NCBI GenBank assembly: GCA_916048095.2
Contig: OU696581.1
Coordinates: 2,719,445-2,783,444 of the forward strand
Source: Sacculina carcini
Lineage: Eukaryota; Arthropoda; Thecostraca; Sacculinidae
Length of the DNA: 64,000 nt
Direction: 5' to 3'
A program made the translations under genes and the position numbers. Shown here piece after piece: positions 55,224-64,000 of this stretch (position 1 is the first letter of the stretch; each line of letters starts with the position of its first letter). The notes under the pieces were generated by a model. It worked only from the letters and a program-made list of their open reading frames with translations, ran no database searches and was not told where the DNA came from.

Positions 55224-55879
55224 TTCGGTCCCAAAAATCCTCTAATTGCTCATGTACGACCCCGCGCGTTCACACACTTACACACACTTACACACACAGC
55301 GCTGAATCTGGAGCGAGTGATGTTTTGTGTTGGACAAATTGTACGCCGCCTGCTTATCGGTGTCAGGGTGCGGGTTGTTCTTCAGCGCAGGGCATAAGGG
55401 CACTGGGCGTCAACACACATTGTGTAGGGGACCAGTGTTGCCCCGATTCATGCCGCTACATTTCAGATGCCGAGAATATGAGATTCAAGTATAGCGTCAA
55501 TATTTCAGTGCAGAAGTGTGTGTGTGTGTGTATGAATGAGTGAGTGTGTGTAATGAGAACTGTATGAAGAGTACGAAGCGTTGACGAGCAAGCAAACACC
55601 ATTACACGATGCGACAATTCTCTGCGATACGACAGCGTAATTGATAGCTGTCACATGGTGCTTGATAGTGATGCTTTGACACGGTCACACAACCAACAAA
55701 GTTCTCCCATCCTGTTTGCCAATACGTGTGTGTGTGTATGTGTGTGTGTAGCGCCGTTCCAATACTTGGTACTTTGTTTACCACATCAACCCGCCTCGTC
55801 TACTGTGGCATCGGCAATATGTTCTTCTCGATGTATTTCATCTGTTATAGGATTTTGTTGGGGCTATGAACGTGCAAAC
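55224..55879. other. 3' flank of the receptor gene
   Basis: TG/CA-rich patches at 55518-55530 and 55727-55749. No AATAAA close to the stop and no further gene was recognised. Confidence 0.4.
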
Positions 55880-56060
55880 CAGTGGCGGCGTCAGGGTTTT
55901 TCCGATAGGGCGCTAAGGAAAAATATGTGGGGACTCGGCGAAACATGAGAATCTGCTATCGAAATTTTTATGGTCAGGATTTTTTTGGTGGACTCGTGGA
56001 GTGGAATTGATAGATTGGTAGATTTTTAGGGGGCTTCACCCACTCCTGGCGCTGTCACTG
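55880..56060 (+). mobile_element. hAT-like MITE, family B, complete copy
   Basis: The left end CAGTGGCGGCGTCAGG and the reverse complement of the right end (CAGTGACAGCGCCAGG) are inverted repeats of 16 bp with two mismatches. The flanks GTGCAAAC (55872-55879) and GTCCAAAG (56061-56068) agree at six of eight positions, a decayed 8-bp target duplication. 181 bp. Confidence 0.75.
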
Positions 56061-56111
56061 GTCCAAAGTGTTGTATTTACGTTTGTGGTACTATCTCTGT
56101 GCGTGTGTTCA

Positions 56112-56143
<32 letters not shown>

Positions 56144-57557
56144 CGTGTGTAAGGGCGAGCACTTACAGTGCACGCCGGTGAGAGTATGTAGATTGTATCT
56201 GAACAGGGCGGTACGGCATCTGCCCATCACATTTGGCCGGCGCAATTGTGAGAATGAGCTCGTGCGCGCCTGTGTCAGTGTGTATGCAAGTGGCACAAAC
56301 ACACACACACACACACACACTCATGCATACACGCAAACCAGTGTAGCCAGGCGGGCAAAAAGTGGTGTGTTGGTGTCGTTGTGCGCGACTGCGCGTGCAA
56401 GAGCGCGAGCGAAACAAAAGCGCAATTGCGCCGGTGTGCATCGCATATTGGTGGTGGTGTGTGAGTTGGGGTGTGGTCGACCGCATGGTGTGCCTCTCCT
56501 CTCGATTAACAGGCGTCTCCCCAAACAGCAGTTGCTGGCGCGCGCAGTTCCATCGATCAGATAACTGGGCAGCCAATGGTAGTCGCCGGATAGCCAGCGT
56601 ATCTGTACCCGGCGCCATATCGCCAACCAACAATTCAATGAGCGCAATGAAACTTGATATGCAAAGTATTGTGTGGTAGCAGTTGAAAAGCATTACATAT
56701 TTGGCACCGCTGAGTTTCACTTGATCCCAGCAATTATTATTATTATTATCAATATTATTAATTACAGGCAAATCCAGTAGCATGGGAAGAGTGCAAGTGC
56801 ACTATTACCACCCTGCGGCGGCCCCAAGTACCGGAAGCGCCATAAGGATGTAGAGAGAAAGAGAGTTCGAAAAGTAAAGTTTCTAGTCAGTAGGATGAAA
56901 GCTGATGAAGATAGAAGCAAAATAAATAAACGATTAATCGAATTAAATAATCAAATCAATAGGCTAGAAAAAAGTGTATAAATACAATCGTGCAAAATAC
57001 TGATTAAAATATTATGGAAACGCAAAAACAACAAGAAACTAGATAAGGATTAAATAAGCGACTCTGTCCTAGAACTTGAGTTCAACCACCATTGCTCAAC
57101 ACCGCTGTCATCGTCCAAGTCGATCCAGTAACTATTTTGTATTTTGTATTTGCATTGTCATGACGTGTGCGTCTCAGAAATTAATTCTTCCTTGAAATTG
57201 GCGCTGTGCAAATTGTCAGTTGTTCAGTTCTGCCCGACCAATCATTGCTTATTTGTTGATTGCGACCTTTCGACGGCAGTAAGAAGTTGCCCACAGGTTG
57301 ACTAATGAGTCAATATTCGTGCTTGAGACACTTGTACACTTGCACTCGCTAGTTCACCGCACTGATCCGCTCACAGACACCCGCCTGCTACTGCCGATCC
57401 ATCGAGCACTCACAAATACACCCGTCTGCCTGTCTGCACTGCACTGCAATGTCGCTCAATAATCTAATAATCAGGCCGTAGAACTGCAAAATAATTATTC
57501 CAAAGAGCGTTTTACAGGAACGAATAACACACATACTAACAAAATCTGCCTCAGAAC
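56061..57557. other. spacer with (TG)n/(CA)n and AT-rich sequence
   Basis: (TG)n at 56112-56140 and (CA)n at 56299-56320 lie about 160 bp apart in opposite sense. (TTA)n near 56738. No supported gene; reading frames are short and unbiased. Confidence 0.4.
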
Positions 57558-57864
57558 ACCATGGGTGTACCCCATGTGGGGTATAATATGCAATTATACC
57601 CCACATAATTCCGCTGAGTTCAATTAATTGGGTATCATCAAAATCAGCATAGGAAAAAAGTAACAGTACACGACAAGTGTGTGTGTGTGTGTGTGTGTAT
57701 GCAATTCTATGCAATATACTTTTCATTGAGATATGTGTGTTGTAATTGAATAGTCACAAAATGGTTGAGGGTCCCATGCGATTGACCAATTGGGCCATCG
57801 TTGAACACTAATGCATGATGGCTGTCATCCCCCCGAAGCCTCGACACAAATCTACTCCCTTGCA
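57558..57864 (+). mobile_element. MITE, family A, copy with internal (TG)n
   Basis: Shares with the copy at 42015 the blocks TATAATATGCAATTATACCC, AGTTCAATTAATTGGGTAT, GGTTGAGGGTCCCATGCGAT, GAACACTAATGCATGATGGC and the right end CAAATCTACTCCCTTGC. It carries its own (TG)n at 57675-57698. About 307 bp. Confidence 0.75.
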
Positions 57865-59766
57865 GAACAATTTGCAATGCACTATCAACACGAGTTAGGC
57901 CAGTTGTTCAATGTTTATCATTCATACATTGAATGATGATGTTTTCTGGTTCTACGGCCGGGTTAATGAACATGGGGAGTGTGTATTGAACACTGGGAGT
58001 GCTGGTGGCGTGTGTACAGCAGCTAATGGTGATGGTTTTGATCGCACTCGTGTGTTGCAGATCTGTGGCGGAAACATCCGTTGTTGCAGCCAGCACAACT
58101 CAACAGTCCCTACGTGATTCCGCGCTGCTCAGGTGAGTCGCAGTTAGTCCACTCCAAATCGGCCCTCTCTCTTATCTTATTTTCTCTCTCTGTTCTCCGG
58201 CTCTCTCTCTTCGCTTCACTCTACGGCCAATGTAGACGCAGAGACACTCACCGCCACTGAATGCATGCAAGCGCGCACGACAAGTTGTTAAAATGGTTTA
58301 TTGGAATGTTTGTGGAGAGATTGGCGGCGTGACGTCATGATCAGTCGGATGCAGTTGGCCACTGAACAGGTGAAAGCGCTCGTTGTATTTGCTATTCGTT
58401 ACCGTAGCTGTGGTGCAATCACGGGAGGCGTTTTTGGAGAGTGCTGAACATGTTCTGGACAATGTGGCTTCTACGTTGAAACACCATTGATGCTTGACAT
58501 TGGTGCGTATTTGCCATTGAGCTTAATCTTGATGAAACCTACTAACTTCCTCATCGTGTTTACCTAGTGTGTAGGAAACATGTGACGTTATCATTAGCGG
58601 CCTTGCCGACGACCACTGGAAGTATATTCTTACACGTCAAGTTGGCCAAGAAATGCAACCAATTTCAGCACTATAAAAATCGAATTTCATAGCATTTCAG
58701 TGCAACAATTGAAGTTCTTGTAGCACGTATGCTGGAACTGATTCGGGACTCAATGCATGTTGGTCACATACAATCCGTGCTTCACCCGTTCCTTCCATAT
58801 CAACATGTCTGGATCCGCCCCTGGACATAATTTGGTGCGTACACTGGACATAATTTGGTGTGTATACTAATCGGATTTATTCTGTAATTTGACGTGTTGC
58901 GTTGACAACATATTGGCACCGATGCAGGCCGAGGAAAACGGACGAAATTCGTGCACAAGCAGCGGGTAAATTGGAGGCCATTTACGCACGTGACGCATGA
59001 AAGACAGAGAGGGAAGCGAGAGTATGGGAGGACAATGGCGAGGACGTGCTAGGATTGTGTTGATGTCGGTGTGGCGGAGTGCCATACCGGTTCAAGACAA
59101 AAACAGGCCCACCAACGACGATACGACCTCATCCCGTGTACAAGCCAGCAAGCAAACTGGACGCAATGGAGCGCGTCTGCTAGACGCAAAAAACTAAGAT
59201 ATGAGCGGGAAGAGCGGTGTAAATGTGGCGAGAGGTACGGAAAATTGCTGAATGTCTTGTTGTTACATGCTGATTCCATCTGCCCTGACTGTCCCTTCAT
59301 ATCAAGCACAGTCTAGAATTCAGTATATATAATTCCAGCGATATACATTTTTTCTATTTCTGCAAGCATATATTCCATGCCTGCTAAAGAACGGGTTAAT
59401 AAATTGCACGCACTTTCAGAATTCCTCTTGTAAATGAATTTTTGTATCGTAATTTGTTGTAATCGATGGCACTTTGTTTTAAACCTTTGTTTTAAAACTA
59501 AGTTTTAACATTCACTCTTTGGTATCTACACCCCTTGTTATTTAATCTATACATGAGTTCCGACGGTCGATGGCTGGTTTTAGGGCTGCGACATGTGCCT
59601 AATATTACAAATCTATAAGTTTATTTTAATGGTAGAGTTGATGATTTTATTGTTATTAAAAATCAATTTAAACAAATTAATCAATTTCCTTTGCACGCAC
59701 GAAGGCCGGTGGGCCAAACCCTTGAAACTCAGCGCAATCAGCACAGCACGCGCTTGTGAGTGTGTG

Positions 59767-59767
<1 letters not shown>
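57865..59767. other. spacer without recognised gene
   Basis: Mixed composition. CT-rich patch at 58165-58215; TGACGTCA at 58330-58337. Reading frames up to 86 codons exist on both strands around 58870-59316, but they overlap one another and match no family. Confidence 0.4.

Positions 59768-59847
<80 letters not shown>
59768..59847. repeat. (TG)n microsatellite
   Basis: About 79 bp of pure TG. Confidence 0.95.
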
Positions 59848-60454
59848 AGTTGACGGGTAGCATTTACGAGCACAGCGTGAGCGTTTTTGTTAGTCGCGCG
59901 AAATTTTCACATTAAGAGTGCGTTTGTTTTTCCTGCTGGTGACTGTTTTCATGTTGAGGCTGCCAGCGACAGCCGCGCCTCATTGTGGCAACAAGGAGAG
60001 ATCTGATGTCTGTCGAATTCCTGGTCAGTCAAGCACGTGGGTGTTCCATTCTCGTGGCGTGTTTGGCTGGAACGGCAGACGTTCGGTTGTAAACATCAGT
60101 CAGTCGGTCAGCTCGTAGTTGTTAGAGCCGTCAAGATTGTATCATACACCAGTTCTATCATACATTTGCACCCATGTCGAAATCTTGTTCCACGAATTAA
60201 TGAACAAAATCATAGAATATACGTCCTTTCAGTTTTCTCTCTTTGTCAATGTGTTTTTTTATATTTCGTCTCATATATTATGAATGTATCAACTTATGAT
60301 GTCATACTTTGGTAGGAAGGAAACGTGCATTAGTTGTATCATGCATTCATCTCTGATTATTCGCATTTATCACCTTATATTTACGATGTTGGGAGAGGAT
60401 GTTGTTAGAAGCTGAACCTTTCTTGGTCCTCGAAGCGTACAACTCAACACAACG

Positions 60455-60497
<43 letters not shown>

Positions 60498-61272
60498 AAA
60501 ATGGAACAATTTGAAAGTAAATTGTCGGCCAGTCCAAAGAACATAAAAATCACACCCGAATACCAAAGAGCGAATGTAAATATCCAATTTGTGTACAAGT
60601 TTCCCGTTGTTCTAAGCTCCTATGAGTTGAATTCTTACAATTAGTGGAATATGCACAATACGCCGAATATATTAACGTAACATGCAGAGTAACTCATTCT
60701 GCATCGCGTCCATCAAGCCATTGACAAGATGAGCTGATTGCGAATTCTTGCGAGCGCATCTAATGAGATTCACGGGATTATGGATTGTTGGGAAGGGAAG
60801 GTCGTGATGATTGCCACGTGCGATTAAAACTTGCTAGAACAAATCGTGGCGTTCACACGATTTTTCCTACTCTTGTGAAAAGTAGCTGTTGAATTAAGAC
60901 ATTCGAACTGTATGCACTCTGAATGAAGATTATGCGGCTTTCACTATCTGTAGCCCATGATCCCCCACCGCGTGGTGTTCAAGTAAACACACACACACAC
61001 TCACACACACACACATACAGACACATAGAGACATACATACACGCAGACATAGACACATGGACATGTTGGGCAGAGATAATCGCGTGGACAGCTAGACAGC
61101 TTAGGACAATCAGTGTTTGACGAAGTTTTTACTCATCGCACGCACGCTTGTCTGATTGGCAATGTGACGCTACACCATGGCCATGATCAGACACTGATGC
61201 AGGGACAGGTTTTTCACGCGGCCCCATGCACCAACCGGTTGCTCATCCTATGCCCAACACGCACATGCACAC

Positions 61273-61307
<35 letters not shown>

Positions 61308-61642
61308 CGTGCACGCGTTATCAAAGGAGTGTGCGGCTGATTGAGTGGCTGGCTTTCAATAGCCAATTAACGCATTGGAGTGTGTGACTCGACACGCACA
61401 CACACACACACACACACAGTCGGCGATTAATGATCGCTCATCTGTTAAAACACATGCGCATTGCTGTGTGCGTGTATGTGTGTGTGTGTGTGTGTGCTTG
61501 TGTGTGTGTGTGTGTGTGTGCTTGAATCGCCAATGTGATATGTGTGACCAGCCTGAGCTGTGTAACTCGTGGTTCACGAACTAATTCACATGAAACTCCT
61601 TTTCAATTAGGCATGTGTGTACATGGTTATGCAAGCGAACGT

Positions 61643-61685
<43 letters not shown>

Positions 61686-63098
61686 ACGTCACGTACACAC
61701 ATATACACACACATACACACACACACACATACACACGTTGGTGCCTCTGCACAACGTTTTTATTTCAATTTATCCGAATAAAAAAAATAAAAAAATACAC
61801 ACGTCAGACGATCCAAAACCTACACCTAACGGTATTGGGGTAATATTGAAAAACCCTTTTGTTAGTTCGAGTGTTGAACGCTTTGGTTGAATAAGTGTTA
61901 TCAACTTGAATGATTTCCAATGGGAGAGATGAGGCGTGAGTTGATCGACAGCATACCATCAAACCCGATGAGCTTGAAAACTCCCAGTTCACAATTTTAC
62001 AGTTACAGTTACTGTACAAAGCTTCAGTCACAGACAGCTTAGTGTATCGCTGCGTAACGAGAACCTGGGCAGAAGTGCATGCTTCACATTAGTGTATGAT
62101 CCGGCATATTCGACCCAGTGGCTGAACCGAGTGTGCCCAGCCCAGTAGCTGGGCTGGACTCATTAAGACAGGGCTCATAGCTTCATCGTCACACCACTTA
62201 TTGGGGCTGGATTTAGCAGGGATCTGGTAGGATCTTGTCTTGCTGGACTGAATAGGAACAAGTTTGTCCGCTGACACCAAACTGGATTGCGATCTGTGCG
62301 TGGTCATTACGATTTTCATGGCATCTTGGTGGCTGGGCGGCCGCATACGGTGGAACAGTGGTTCGTGCCCGACAATTGGCCGCGGGCGAAATTAGCAAGA
62401 CGCTGAACAGTTCAGTGAACTGTTTATGGCGGCTGGAATAAGGATAAAAGTGCATGCCAGCATCGCCGCAAGTGGTGCGCTCCACCAGTCACGTGCTGCG
62501 CACTGCGCAGACGTGCTCACAGCTCACGATATGCGGCCTACCGCCTTCTGGTGCGAATTGTTGCTGCTGGTTCATCGTAGTGTTGGCTGTAGGAGAACAG
62601 ACTTGGCAAAACAAGGATTGCCTGTGTTTGAATTCGGTACAGGAATAGTGATGCCTCATGCGCTGGCATGAACATATACGAGCACACTCACAAATACACA
62701 CACACAAACATACACACAAGCACACGTAAACATACTGTCAACTATAATGTGACCTTAATTTTTGCATCAAGTAAGACGAAAGGATTCATATTCCGAACGA
62801 AAATCTGTTTCGTTGCAATCAAAAGCCAAGGACATACTTGCAATGCCAAGCGAGGTAAGAGCGAAAGGCAAATGCAAGGCCGGTGTTATTGAACTGATAA
62901 GCGAATTCAATGCAAATCCGAAGGCAAATGCTCGAAGGCTCCAGATTACGGCGTTATCAAGATTGTTCACTTCACAAGTGGAATCTTCGTTCAAGAACGA
63001 ATGCCATTTGCTCAGTGTTCAAATCCTCGCTGAGCCTGGAAATGTTTGCCGCTCTCAACTGAAGCCGAGTTGATGTCTACATTGTCAGTATAGTCATA
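59848..63098. other. microsatellite-rich spacer
   Basis: Holds (TG)n at 60457-60495, (CA)n at 60988-61018, 61282-61308, 61397-61418, (TG)n at 61465-61520 and (CA)n at 61649-61737. A 103-codon frame at 62762-63073 contains SKAKDILAMPSEVRAKGKCK and FNANPKANARRLQIT; it could be an exon or an old transposase piece, but I recognise no family. Confidence 0.4.
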
Positions 63099-63106
63099 CT
63101 GTACCC

Positions 63107-63350
63107 CAGTGTTTCTCAACGTGGCCATACGACCGCCTTGGGGGCCATGGGATTACTTTTGGGGGTCATAGCACTGAATTTAAATAATGGGGGGCCACCA
63201 TATTTTCTCACTATCAACGAAAGATATATGACAATCCATGTGCATAAGGGGCCACGAGGATTTCTAGGGGGACAACTAATATTTTGGGGGGGTCACAGAG
63301 ACTCGCATTGTGTTGAAGGGAGCCATGGCAAAAAATGTTGACAAACACCG
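63107..63350 (+). mobile_element. hAT-like MITE
   Basis: The left end CAGTGTTTCTCAAC and the reverse complement of the right end (CGGTGTTTGTCAAC) are 14-bp inverted repeats. The flanks CTGTACCC and CTGTATCC agree at seven of eight bases, an 8-bp target duplication. The interior is G-rich (GGGGGCCATGG, GGGGGGGTCAC). Confidence 0.8.
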
Positions 63351-63358
63351 CTGTATCC

Positions 63359-64000
63359 TACTTGTATCAACTGATCTACGGTTTTGAACCGTAACAACAA
63401 TTGGTTGTCTAGAGAAGAGAAACAATATGAGGCAATTTGTGACTAACCCATTTTACGTTCAGTCCCTTGGTTGAAATACAAAAACCAACGACCCGATAGA
63501 GATTTGTTTATATACAGCTGTATGCATACACACGCATACTCACACGCACACATACAAGACTCAGTTATCTAACCTGACCTAATCTAACAAACAACTACAT
63601 AGTATATTAGGTGCTAGCTACCTGTTGTATTGAGACTTGTGCGTTGTGTTGAAAACAACTGACATCACATGAAAAGTGAACATATTGGCCACAGGCTGAG
63701 GCTACAGGTGCCAGAAATCAAGAAGATTAGATTTAGAAAATTTGATTTAACGAATTTATTTCAGTCCTAACCTAACCTAACTGAGCCTAACCTAACCTAA
63801 CCAGCTAAACCTAACCTAACCTAAAATCTATGAAAAATATAGAAAGTTTGTGTGCGTTTTATAAGCGTTTTTAATAAATTAGCGTTTTTAATGTTCTTGA
63901 ATCCTTACACACTTAGTCTAGACCATTGGCCACACGCCGCAGTCGCACTCACCGCTCTTGATACGCCTTTGGCACTACACTGGCCGAGGTGAACATATTG
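63359..64000. other. spacer at the window end
   Basis: Apart from the TTAGG-type patch, nothing recognised. The last ~60 bp are more GC-rich (CACGCCGCAGTCGCACTCAC) and could enter an exon whose donor (GTGAG on the minus strand) lies at 63948-63952. Confidence 0.35.
63767..63825. repeat. interstitial TTAGG-type repeat
   Basis: CCTAA units in short runs (CCTAACCTAACCTAAC, then GCCTAACCTAACCTAAC, then ACCTAACCTAACCTAA). CCTAA/TTAGG is the telomere repeat of many arthropods. Smaller GGTTAGG patches lie near 15894 and 48815. Confidence 0.8.

Noticed and set aside
59918-60118. Frame with a signal-peptide-like N-terminus (FFLLVTVFMLRLPATAA)
   Set aside because: The first codon is GTG, there is no ATG in a good place, and no homologous family was recognised.
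62762-63073. 103-codon frame with lysine-rich helical sequence
   Set aside because: No recognised family and no clear splice or start signals. Left as an unexplained frame within the spacer entry.

Overview
This is a stretch of an animal nuclear genome. It carries bilaterian genes (ANP32, BRK1, TRAPPC13, insulin receptor substrate, MNT, SelO and a class C receptor), spliceosomal introns with GT-AG borders, and metazoan transposons (L2-type LINE, mariner, hAT-like MITEs, Helitron, tRNA-derived SINE, a miniature LTR element). TTAGG-type runs, a ZAD-like zinc-finger protein and a Cys form of SelO lean towards an arthropod or another protostome, but this is inference. Exons are GC-rich with G/C at third positions. 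Spacers and introns are AT-rich and packed with very long (CA/TG)n microsatellites.

Layout: 80-1430 (-) 5' part of ANP32. 3076-8879 (-) a three-exon C2H2 zinc-finger gene with a split ZAD-like N-terminus; its second intron holds a complete 1.45 kb miniature LTR element (4824-6278) and a MITE. 9391-10664 a DNA-transposon remnant inside an older repeat. 11435-11665 (+) BRK1. 13348-13690 a tRNA-Val-derived SINE. 17287-18624 (+) TRAPPC13 and 19133-21709 (+) IRS, both without introns in the coding region. 23639-25927 (-) SelO in three exons. 27927-40163 (-) an MNT-like bHLH-zipper repressor in at least eight exons, whose introns carry an intact L2-type LINE (30631-35290), a truncated L2 (28420-30060), a hAT-like MITE and many microsatellites. 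42015-43755 a MITE split by a decayed mariner. 45739-51032 a 5.3 kb non-autonomous Helitron-like element with many repeated terminal-like modules. 51096-51476 two adjacent MITEs. 53166-55223 (+) a two-exon class C seven-transmembrane receptor. The last 8.5 kb holds microsatellites and MITEs, with no gene I can support.

Exon models come from reading splice signals and reading frame together. In MNT, SelO, the zinc-finger gene, ANP32 and the receptor, the codon phases agree at every modelled junction. The genes do not form an operon or pathway cluster. The most striking shared property is that most acceptor sites of the minus-strand genes lie just downstream of a (TG)n tract in place of a normal pyrimidine tract.
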